This document shows, in pieces, positions 55,022 through 64,000 of a DNA stretch of 64,000 nt (within the stretch, counting starts at the first letter, position 1; every line of letters starts with the position of its first letter). The DNA is from Sesamum alatum (lineage: Eukaryota > Streptophyta > Magnoliopsida > Lamiales > Pedaliaceae): assembly GCA_034509735.1 (NCBI GenBank), contig JACGWO010000005.1, positions 20,883,264 to 20,947,263 of the forward strand. The letters are read 5' to 3'. The notes below the pieces were generated by a model. The model was not told where the DNA came from, searched no databases, and saw nothing but the letters and a program-made list of their open reading frames with translations. The position numbers and the translations under genes were made by a program.

Positions 55022-56791
55022 TTACTTCTTTAATTCTTTTAGTTCTAGTGGAGCCATTCTGTAGGGTGCAATCGAAATAGGTGCTGCCTCAGGAATAATT
55101 TCTATTTCAAAATCCACTTGTCGATGAGGTGGTAGCCCAGGTAATTCTTCGGGAAAAACATCAAGAAATTCCCTAACTACTGGAACATCTGACACACCCG
55201 GGCTGACCTTCGTAGTATCATGTACACTAGCTAAATATGCTTCACACCCTCCTTTAATTAAGTTAAATGCAGTCACAGCAGAAATTAAGCAGCTAGGTAT
55301 AACTTTCCTTTTTCCCGCTATAACCGTCTTCATTTGCCCATTGATTTCTACAGTCACCTCTTTTGTTTGACAATCCACTAAAGCATGATTATTAGATAAC
55401 CAATCCATCCCCAGAATAACGTCAAACACTCTAAGGTTTATCACAACCAAATTTGCATAGAGTGTAACACCAACCACTACTACTGGACAAGATCTCACAA
55501 CAGTATTAACAAATATAACCCTACCAGCAGGCATAGATACACATAAGTCATGTCCCAACTGTTCAATACTAGCATGCACAGGTGATGCAAAATCTTGTGA
55601 TATAAAGGAACACGTAGATCCTAGATCAATTAACGCATGCGGAGTAGAATTGCAAATAGAAAATGAACCAGTAATAACCTCAGGTGTAGTAGGAGCTTGC
55701 TCTCTGGTGATAGCATAAACCCTTGCTTGTGGTTGAGGTTGACTACTTTGTCTTGTTGATGCTGTAGAAATACTCCCGCTGGACCGACCACCTCTGCCTC
55801 GCCCTCTACTCGTACTAGCCAGTTGCACATTTTCCCCTACAATACTTGATCCTGAAATTTGAGATCCACTGGCATTTTCTCCCCACGCAGGACAATTCCT
55901 GACAATATGGCCTGGTTGGTGGCAGCGATGACATACGATTGGTTGAATTCCCCAACATTCACCGATATGTTTTCTACCGCAATTTGCGCAATAGGGAATA
56001 GACCTTCCACTAAACGATCTGGTTGGATCCTGTCTTCCTCCAATTCTGACTGAGGTAGACCCGCCTTTACTCGAAGATACTGATGGAGACCTATTAATCT
56101 GACTCATCCCTCGGCCTCTGAACCCGCCTCTTTGAAAACTAGAACCTTTAAAGGAGACTGCACCGCTTGGCCCACCTGTAAAGTTAGGATTACCTGTCCA
56201 CTTCTTCCATTTAGTTTCAGCAGAACTCCTTTCGTGTGATGTCTCTTCTGCTCTCAATGTTGCTTCCAGAAGTGCATTGTAACTCAGAGGTTTGATTGCT
56301 ATCTTCTCTCGAATCTCAAGTCTCAGGCCTCTTTCAAATCTGTCTCTCCTCAATTCATCGGCACTTACCTCTTCTGGAGCATATTTTGACAGCCTCACAA
56401 ATTGCAGCTCATACTCAGCAACAGACAAATCATTTTGCCTTAACTCGAGAAATTCAACTTTATTACGGTCGCTGTAGACCGGTGGAGTGTATTTCTCAGC
56501 AAATTCCCTCAAGAAATCATTCCATGTTAAAGTGAATGGTCGATTCCTACTCCCTAGAACAGTTTTCCACCAATCCAACGCATCTTTCTCCAATAAAGAC
56601 ATCGCGTACCTCAACTTTTGTTCAGAAGTGCATTCAATTCGGTCTAGAATTCTTTCCGTATTCCTCAACCATTCTTCTGCTTCTGCAGGATTAGTTGTAC
56701 CAGCAAATACCTTCGCTCCCTGCCTTCTAACTATCTCATAGTTTTTATCGATGACTACATCTTGTGGTTGGGGTTGGGGTGGTGGAGCCAT
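55022..56791 (-). CDS. Chromovirus Gag-protease ORF, open
   Basis: 589 codons from ATG 56789-56791 without a break. Residues about 60-170 are Retrotrans_gag (WLRNTERILDRIECTSEQKL, ALDWWKTVLG, FLELRQNDLSVAEYELQFV). A Ser/Gly/Arg-rich part leads to two zinc knuckles, CANCGRKHIGEC and CHRCHQPGHIVRNC (residues about 270-310). The retropepsin-like domain has LIDLGSTCSFIS (residues about 390-400) and FDVILGMDWLSNNHALVDC. The ORF runs into the start of RT (PVVREFLDVFPEELPGLPP) and stops at 55022. Many plant relatives have Asp-Pro/Ser-Gly at the protease site; here it is Asp-Leu-Gly. The Gag part could still make particles; the fusion to RT is lost. Confidence 0.93.
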   Translation of the reverse strand: MAPPPQPQPQDVVIDKNYEIVRRQGAKVFAGTTNPAEAEEWLRNTERILDRIECTSEQKLRYAMSLLEKDALDWWKTVLGSRNRPFTLTWNDFLREFAEKYTPPVYSDRNKVEFLELRQNDLSVAEYELQFVRLSKYAPEEVSADELRRDRFERGLRLEIREKIAIKPLSYNALLEATLRAEETSHERSSAETKWKKWTGNPNFTGGPSGAVSFKGSSFQRGGFRGRGMSQINRSPSVSSSKGGSTSVRIGGRQDPTRSFSGRSIPYCANCGRKHIGECWGIQPIVCHRCHQPGHIVRNCPAWGENASGSQISGSSIVGENVQLASTSRGRGRGGRSSGSISTASTRQSSQPQPQARVYAITREQAPTTPEVITGSFSICNSTPHALIDLGSTCSFISQDFASPVHASIEQLGHDLCVSMPAGRVIFVNTVVRSCPVVVVGVTLYANLVVINLRVFDVILGMDWLSNNHALVDCQTKEVTVEINGQMKTVIAGKRKVIPSCLISAVTAFNLIKGGCEAYLASVHDTTKVSPGVSDVPVVREFLDVFPEELPGLPPHRQVDFEIEIIPEAAPISIAPYRMAPLELKELKK

Positions 56792-56956
56792 CCTCTACAT
56801 AAAGTCCCTGTACAGACTCTAATGACTCAGTTGGGCTAGCATCATTTTCACCTGACGCTTCCATCCTATATGAAATGTACACGTATAATTAGACTCATAC
56901 TATATTTTACGTAGAATACGACATATTATCAAATACCCCAGAGAATCTAAAAACCT

Positions 56957-56969
56957 GGCTCTGATACCA
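56957..56969 (-). other. Chromovirus primer binding site
   Basis: TGGTATCAGAGCC on the minus strand, a few bases inside the 5' LTR; initiator tRNA-Met complement. Confidence 0.92.
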
Positions 56970-56974
56970 CCAAT

Positions 56975-59900
56975 TGTAGCACCCTCTAACGACACTATGA
57001 CTTATTTCCCCTAAATATCACACCTAATGTAAATCCTGTTTATATATATAATTAGGCACATAATCTAGTCCTGCTGAGTATAAATACATGTGGTCTCATC
57101 ATCACAACAAGCATATCTATCATCTCATCCACAAGATCATATATATATCAAGTACGTCAAAAATGGATCTGTTATAATTAGTTCACATGCTATTCTCACT
57201 TTTAATCCAAAATGAGACTTTTATTTCAATTTTCGATGAGGAGAAAACTGCATACTGGTCTAACCTGACTGGAATGCAAAACGTGGACCTAGCTGTCGTG
57301 AATAGGCACATCAAAATCTACACCTGAAAAATGTTAACAGAGGGATGAGCCTGCAACTCAATAAGTAAATAATTGACACCAACTATATACGCACCTCAAT
57401 TATATCAATAAGACAAAAACAAACAACGTATATAATATATAATCAATTTGATCAAACGCGTTTCACTTTATTTCTCCACGTAGTCGTCCCATAACACGAC
57501 AACCCATCAAAATTGTCTTTTCCTAGTTGGCCTACCAGAAAGGTGATATAGTATTTTTCTCCTCCAACTCAATGTCACTATTCATCGCATAATCTTCAAA
57601 TGAATCTCCTTAACACGCCATATAGGCTCATCAGTCTCATTATGCATCATATGCGCATCATAGCTCTCTCATTTCGCATCAAAGTGTTAGAATAGGTGAC
57701 AATGAAACCAATTTGATTAGCCAAATGTAACCTATGTCTGAATAATTTCAGAGTTTTAATAAACTGTGATGAATAAGAAAGTGATGTTCATCTGGCTTAT
57801 ACTTTATCTTTGTTCACTTTACTGCTTTATAATTGTTCACTGCACAAACAAAGCCCACAGACTGAAATCACATTTCAGGAAATTGGAACTACGCTTGGAG
57901 GTAGGTTCATGAAATCAGTTTCGCCGAATCAGTATGAAAATCTCCAAGTCAAGGAATCTCGAGAAAGGGTATCGAGAATCCACTTGAGACTTGCACTAAG
58001 CATCTGCCGTTGAGTTTCATCGATGGGTGACGAGACTCGTCCATGCAGTGTTAGTGGGTCAGCTAGCTAGGTGGCAGCTGACTGAGGTGACTCGCGGAAA
58101 CTGTCTTTTGGAGGACCTTGAGTAGGGTCGGTTAGGTATGACTTGAGTTCCCTGTTCCAAATGGTACAAGTTGATCCTTGGATTTGAGGGATTACTGTTT
58201 TCACCTGCACACCGTGCCTGTATCTTAGGTATGGTGAGAGATTACCAAGTCATAGTTACTAAGTAGTCATAAGCCCTATCTAGTGCAATCAAGATGTGCA
58301 GCGTGACAGTAGATTCCAAGAGAAGATCTGTCTCTTGTCACAGCGCTGACAGTAGCGTCTCACTATACTCTGAGACTCATCCCTGAATCTATGGCCTCAG
58401 TAACTGAACAGAAGGGAGGGATCCCCAACGACGTTTAGTGAGGACGAGCCAACACTTAGGTCCAAGATGGGTACCTACATTTCTGTGCCCTAGACCTTAA
58501 GTGGTGAAACCATAGATGGAATGATAAATGTACTGTAGAGCCTGTTCACACCATATATTCACCTAGTCTCTAGTGCCATGGACCGTTGCTAGATGGCCAC
58601 CCATCGTAACAGACGAATTCATGTCATAGGATGATTGGGGGTTCGACCAAGTCTAATTGAAGGTGGACCTAAAAAGTCACACACAATCCGCACACATAAG
58701 GTATTTAATTTAGAATTATATTTGGAGAGGTAGAATGATTAAATTGGATTTAATTGGTTCTAATTTTTTCTTGGGATGTTGATTCCTTTAAATTAGATTA
58801 AAAGGAATTTAACTAAACTAATAAGTTGGATTTATTGGAATTAATTACATGGGCTTAAAATAAATATTATTTATTTATGGCCCCATGGATTATTTAAATA
58901 GGATTTAAATATTCCATTAAATGGATGGTTGGGATTAAAGGGAGAGATGAATGCCTAGGATTGATTTGACCAATTCAAGGCCTAGTTTGACTAGGACTTC
59001 GACAAGGTCAAAATCCTAGTCAAAGTAAAGTTCTAAAGTTGGAGTTTTAGAGAAATGGGATTCCTCCTCTATAAATACTCCTAGGAATTCACTTTAGATA
59101 AGATGATAAAAATTTAACACACACACACGCACACACACACACTCCTCTCCCTCTCTCTCGACCACTCCCCTTTTTCCCAAGAAAAATTATTTTAGTTCTT
59201 TTGTTTTATACAATTGAACCTAAGGAGGATTGATCACGTTAATTCATAACGTTTGGTCGATCCATCCTCTCTAAATTATACAAACTTGATTTTTCGCTAG
59301 CACGGGAATCAAGATACGTGGGCGGATTACATGTACGATTTAGAGGGTCTCAATTCGAGATCTTGGTGCAAAATGGGGAACAACGCAAGTAGCGATTTGA
59401 AGACAAAACGACAACCGGGTAGGTTTTACATTTTGTTGTTTTCGATTTCTACAACCCTATGGCCTCCATGATTTTGTATGTTGTTTATTTTAGTCATGAG
59501 ATACATCGAATACCCGGGAGGTTCAAGGAAACACCCCTTGAACGTGTAGTTTTAATTCTTGTATTAGCATGCTTTAAATTTTGCAATTAAATTTTATACC
59601 ACGCTTCCGCATTCGCGCTCCTCCCCGGACGATCCACACGCCTACCCTAGGCTTTCACAAAGCTCTTTTTATTTCGCTTCATAGCTCTTTTCATATCGCA
59701 TCATAGCTCTTTTCGTATCGCACCATAGCTCTTTTCATTTCATTTTGCCACAGACTATTCAACAACATCAAGGGGTATTCATATCATAATTATATCCCAT
59801 TTCCATCATTCCCTCAATTCCATATATCATTGCTCTTATAAGCCAACTAGTCAGGTAATAGCCCCTACCAACACATTATCATTTGTAAGCACCAACAACA

Positions 59901-61110
59901 CATCATTCACAAATAGAATATTTCAATGTAGTTCGTCATTTCACTTTCACGATATGATCATTCAAAATAATCATCAACCACTAACGTAATTCGCAATAGC
60001 CCAGTTCCAACACAATCATAGACTTACATAAACATAATATCACCAAGAAATGCAACATATATAAAATAAGGAATATGTATAGTCAGCACTAATTATTTGC
60101 TTACACAACACTAATAGGAAAATGAGCATATATGCATCGTGCTAATTATTTACTTATCTCGATCTTATACAGATTTAGCTAGCAGATATGAAATCGTTCG
60201 ATCCTCTACTTTATCCCCGTGTCCTATCATAAGGTATAATGCGTATAATCAATATCTAGAATGTCAATTTCTAAATAAAATATTAAATAGTATTTATAGA
60301 TATATATATATATATATATATATTTCACCAATCTCTCAATATTTCATTAAACCCCTCACCCTATTATAACTACCAGTCTTAATAACAATTCTGGATTTAA
60401 CTATCTCAAAACATACTCATCTTTAGTAAATATAACATTTTCAAATATAATTCTATAATATTTCTCAAATATAATTTTCAACCCGATTAACTAAGCCAAT
60501 CAATTATAGAAATTATTAAATCTAGTAAATTAATCAGTTTAAGTCGTTAATTATAACACCCCTAATTCAATTGAGACATTTAACCATGCACTAATTTATA
60601 AATACTCAAATTCATAAAAATTTTCGGTTAAACACTAAATCGAATAGTATAATAACATTTAATAAATGCACTTATTAAATAATATAATTATATAATTTAA
60701 ATAAAAAATTTTGAAATTAAAAATTACCTTCTTTCGGTTTCCGAAAGAAACACCCTCTAGTGTGTGTGAGTGTGTGTTTGTAATGTGAATTCATATGTGT
60801 TTGTGGGCATGTGTGTGAGTTAAATATTTGAGAAATTGGGTCCTGGCACTGAAAGTTGCACCCATCTTTATCCCCCTTTTTCCTTTTTTTTTAAATTTGA
60901 AGTAAACTTTTTTAAAATACCCATTACGTCCTTTCTAATTTTCTTAATTAATATAATTTGCACCCAAAAATTATATAAAGCTCCAATTCACCCATATCAA
61001 GTCTTAATATGATCACAATTTAATCTATGGTTTATTTACTAGTTAATTAAATTTCTTAAATAATTACCAATTAATTCCATAATTATGTCTAAAAATTTAT
61101 GGGCGTCACA
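56975..61110 (-). repeat. Chromovirus 5' LTR, with inserted solo LTR
   Basis: Native length about 2158 bp, from TGTGACGCCCA (61110 leftward) to GGGTGCTACA (56975). It is highly similar to the 3' LTR over its whole length, with scattered substitutions and small indels. It contains a (TA)n run at 60299-60323. Confidence 0.93.
57685..59657 (+). repeat. Solo LTR with TSD CAAAG
   Basis: 1973 bp, TGTTAGAATAGGTGACAATG to CTAGGCTTTCA, flanked by CAAAG at 57680-57684 and 59658-59662. The other chromovirus LTR shows the empty site (CGTATCAAAGCTCTTTTC near 48508-48525). It is a diverged subfamily, closest to the LTR at 62381-64000. Confidence 0.95.
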
Positions 61111-61115
61111 GTTAG

Positions 61116-61342
61116 TCTGTTTTTCTCTCTCCTAGTCAGCTATTATTCATTTTGTTATTTGTCCAGTTGGAGCCTAGTCAGTTAGAGGTAGTTGCAGCTT
61201 GGTTAGCTTGTTTCGATTCTGTTTTCTTTTCCCGCCAAGAACTTCTATTTGATGGAGGCACACATGATTGTTCAAGGTGTGAGCGTTCATATTACATCTG
61301 CATTTCTCCCATGGCTTTATTTTGTTTTTAGCTTTATTCACA
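61116..61342 (+). mobile_element. Copia 5' LTR, right fragment
   Basis: It continues 47802 after the GTTAG duplication, ends TTTATTCACA and is followed at 61343 by TGGTATTAGAGCC, a tRNA-Met-type primer site with one change from the usual form. Confidence 0.75.
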
Positions 61343-61393
61343 TGGTATTAGAGCCTAGCTCATAAAAGGCCTCTGTGTATTCATTGTGCATTA

Positions 61394-62380
61394 TGTCTAT
61401 CACTACGAATAACAATTAGACGTCATGGCCAGTGACTCTGGAGCAGATGCTGACGAGAGCTCTAGGAATGCGCACACAAGGTCGGCCATGGAAACACTAA
61501 TGCTTCAAGGATCAGACCACCCTGGTATGACTCTTGTCATTGCACCTCTTACTTAGAAGAATTATCTGGCATAGAGTCGTGCTGTACAAAAAGCACTTGG
61601 ATCTAAGATGAAATTAGGTTTCATCACTGGAAAATGTGTGAGGCCTGCGGAGGCACAAATGATTATGATTTGTGGAATGGAGTTTATTGCATGGTAACAT
61701 CCTAGATACGGAATTCCATGTCCAAGGATCTGGTTGATGCCTTTCGGTACGGTAATACTGCGAGAGATATGTGGATTGAAATAGAGAAACGCTTTGGATA
61801 GTGCAATGGTCCTCTCCTATATCAACTTCAGTGCGAGATCGCGTTTAAGGCACAAGGTGAATTAAGTGTTGTTGCCTATTTTACGAAAATAAAATGTCTA
61901 TGGGATGAGTTATTGCAGCTACAACCTATGCTTGACTGCACATGTGGAACGAGGAAGATTGTTGCCGAGATGACCGCATCAAATCAACTAATGTAGTTTC
62001 TAATGAGGTTGAATGAGGTGTATGTGATGGAGTTCAGAACCATAATTTGGTTATAGATCCATTATCAAACGTGAACAAGGCGTATTCTATGATTCTCTGT
62101 GTCGAGAAACAAATGCAAGTGAACCTGCAGCTTGCTGATTCACAAGAGAACATGGTGTTGTATGCAAAAGGACCTCGGATGAAGAGGCAGTTTCAGAATG
62201 CAAACAAAAGAAGATTCCAGAGGAAAGGCCAGATTGATAAAAAGAACATGAAGTGTGATAACTGTGGCAGAAAAGGTCGTGATAGGGCAACCTGTTTTAA
62301 ATTGATTGTGGTTCTAGACTGGTATAAAGAACTCAGTCAACAAAGGAAGCAAGCCACTGCTGGAAATCAAGCCTTCTTAG
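61394..62380 (+). pseudogene. Copia gag (UBN2 type), broken
   Basis: From an ATG near 61394. It has Gag blocks such as MWIEIEKRFG, LQCEIAFKAQGELSVVAYFT and KIKCLWDELLQLQPM, then from 62047 a segment ending in a zinc knuckle CDNCGRKGRDRATC. The His of CCHC appears as Arg. It is interrupted at 62381 by an LTR, so the pol region lies beyond the window. Stops occur near 61555, 61570, 61708 and 61995. Confidence 0.85.
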
Positions 62381-64000
62381 TGAAAGCCTAGGGTAGGCGT
62401 GTGGATCGTGCCCGGGAGTTGCGCGAATGCGGAAGCGCGTAAAAGATTTGCAAGAATTAAACATGCATGAACGACATGTAAAACACGTTCAAGGGGTGTT
62501 CCCTTGAACCTTCCAGGTGTTCGGTGTATCTCATGAACAGTAAAACATATAAAATAATCATGGAGGCCATAGGGTTTAAAAAAAAGAGGGACGAAAACCA
62601 TAAACTTGAAACCTAGCGATTGTCATTTTCATCTTCTAACCGGTACTCGCGTTGTTCCCCATTTTACTTCAAGATCTCATATAGGAGACCCTCTAATTCG
62701 TACACGCAATCTGCCCACGTATCTTGATCTTCGTACTAGCGAAAGAACAAGTGTATTTTTGGAGAGGACGGATCAATCAAACGTTATTGATTAACGAGAT
62801 CAATCCTCCTTAATATTCAATTGTCAAACAAAAGAACAAGAAAAGCATTTCTTGGAAGAGGAGGAGAGAGGCGCGGCCGAGAGGGAAAGGGAGGGAGATG
62901 AGTAGTGTGTGTGTGTGTGTGTTTCAAGATTCATCATCTTTTTCAAAGTGTATACTTAGGAGTATTTATAGAGGAGGAATCCTATTCCTCTTCTAGTTTC
63001 CTACACTTTGAAGACTCCTCCATGAGTAGGATTTGACCTAGTCAAATCCTAGTCAAATTCTAGCTTCTTGGTCAAACTAATCTTAGCCATTGATTCCTCC
63101 CTTTAATCTCAACCATTGATTAATTTAATGAAATATTTAAATCTCATTTAAATACTCCAAAGGGCAATAAATAAATATATTGAATATAAATATTTATTCG
63201 AAGCCCATTAAATTAATTTCTAATAAATCTAATTTATTAGATGAATCCCTTTTATCTAATAAAAGGAATTCTTCCCAAGAAAATAAGGACCCGATTAAAT
63301 TCAATTTAATCGCTTCATTTCTTCAAATATTTAATTTCAAATTAAATACGTTATGTGTGCGGATTGTGTGTGACTCTTTAGGTTCACCTTCAGCTAGACT
63401 TGGTTGGATTCCTAGAATCCGCCCGTCACCATGGGTGGCCGTCTAGCAACGGTCCATGGCACTAGAGACTAGGTGAATATACGGGGATGAACATTTAGGC
63501 TCTATGGTATATTTATCTTTCCGTCTACGGTGTCACCACTTAGGGTCTAGGACATGGATTATGTAGGCACCCATTTTGGACCTAAGTGTCGGTCTGTCCT
63601 CTACTAAACGCCGAAAGGGAAACCTTCCCTTCTAATCAGTTACTGTGGCCACAGATTTTAGGGACAATACACACAGAGTATTTGTGAGACACAACTATCA
63701 ACCTTTTGACAGGAGACGGATCCTTTCTTGGAAACTACTGTCACGTTGTACACCGCGGCTGCACTAGATATGGCTTATGACTACTCAAGTGCATCTTGGC
63801 AATCTCTCACCATACCTAAGATACAGTCTCGATGTACAGGTAACTCAGCAATTCCTCAAGTCAAAGGACTTGACCTGTACCGTTTGGAACCGGGAACTCA
63901 CATCATACCTAACCGACCCTACTCAAGGTCCTCCGTAAGATAGTTCCCGCGAGTCACCTCAGTCAGCCGCTACCCAGCAAGCCAACTCACTAACACTGCT
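62381..64000 (-). repeat. LTR of the TGTTAG family, runs off the window
   Basis: It starts (as the LTR 3' end) TGAAAGCCTAGGGTAGGCGT, the complement of the end of 57685-59657, and follows that LTR in reverse to the last base. Whether it is a solo LTR or belongs to a full element cannot be seen. The left flank CTTAG (62376-62380) is the expected target duplication. Confidence 0.9.

Larger units (their letters stand above)
47803..61110 (-). mobile_element. Chromovirus (Ty3/gypsy, Tekay/Del-like)
   Basis: Reverse-oriented element flanked by a perfect 5-bp duplication, GTTAG (47798-47802 and 61111-61115). LTRs are about 2.16 kb each once inserted solo LTRs are removed. Order on the minus strand: 5' LTR, PBS, gag-protease, RT, RNase H, integrase, chromodomain, purine tract, 3' LTR. 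The long LTRs and C-terminal chromodomain point to the Tekay/Del group. The gag-protease ORF is open; pol is broken. Confidence 0.95.

Noticed and set aside
1..64000. CRISPR array, tRNA, rRNA, organellar insertions or viral integrations
   Set aside because: No regular repeat-spacer structure, no cloverleaf or rRNA core, and all reverse transcriptase regions belong to LTR retrotransposon contexts with LTRs, PBS or PPT.

Overview
This window is nuclear DNA from a flowering plant, almost certainly a eudicot. One ordinary host gene sits in about 60 kb of nested transposable elements. That gene, at 4575-5744 on the minus strand, is an intact intronless MYB gene of the ASYMMETRIC LEAVES1 / PHANTASTICA family. 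The wording of its MYB repeats looks PHANTASTICA-like, so I lean towards an asterid, but that is inference. I see no bacterial, organellar, rRNA, tRNA or CRISPR signal.

Layout. 1-3663: the 3' part of a decayed Ty1/copia retrotransposon (+). 3664-6350: AS1 with its 3' flank, leader (carrying an upstream ORF whose stop overlaps the AS1 ATG), TATA box and G/GA-rich promoter. 6350-10500: AT-rich non-coding DNA with a Tourist-like MITE, a large foldback element and a GC-rich island. 10503-25546: a tandemly duplicated low-copy segment. Its first unit carries two foldback MITEs with about 9-bp target duplications. Its second unit is split by a PIF/Harbinger DNA transposon of about 12.5 kb (12777-25256, TSD TTA). 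The Harbinger carries two different Myb/SANT-like genes flanking a DDE transposase. The transposase gene is itself split by a 4.8-kb non-autonomous LTR element (17116-21946) with no gag or pol.

25594-47740: one large Ty3/gypsy element of the Tat type, with gag, protease, RT, two RNase H domains, integrase remnants and an antisense coiled-coil ORF. A solo LTR (32235-34321) lies inside its integrase, and a whole minus-strand Tork-like copia element (35319-44798) lies inside its antisense ORF. A second copia element (47741-47802 and 61116-62380) appears to have inserted at the last base of the Tat 3' LTR. A minus-strand chromovirus (47803-61110, TSD GTTAG) then inserted into the 5' LTR of that copia. 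Each chromovirus LTR carries one solo LTR (49683-51913, TSD AAATA; 57685-59657, TSD CAAAG). The window ends inside one more LTR of the same broad family (62381 onward, minus).

The window is therefore a stratified insertion record. Target duplications, paralogous empty sites and LTR pairs allow the order of many events to be read. Apart from AS1, the only long uninterrupted coding region is the chromovirus gag-protease ORF (55022-56791). Boundaries quoted to the base rest on visible TG..CA ends, PBS/PPT or TSDs. Domain boundaries in decayed ORFs are approximate.
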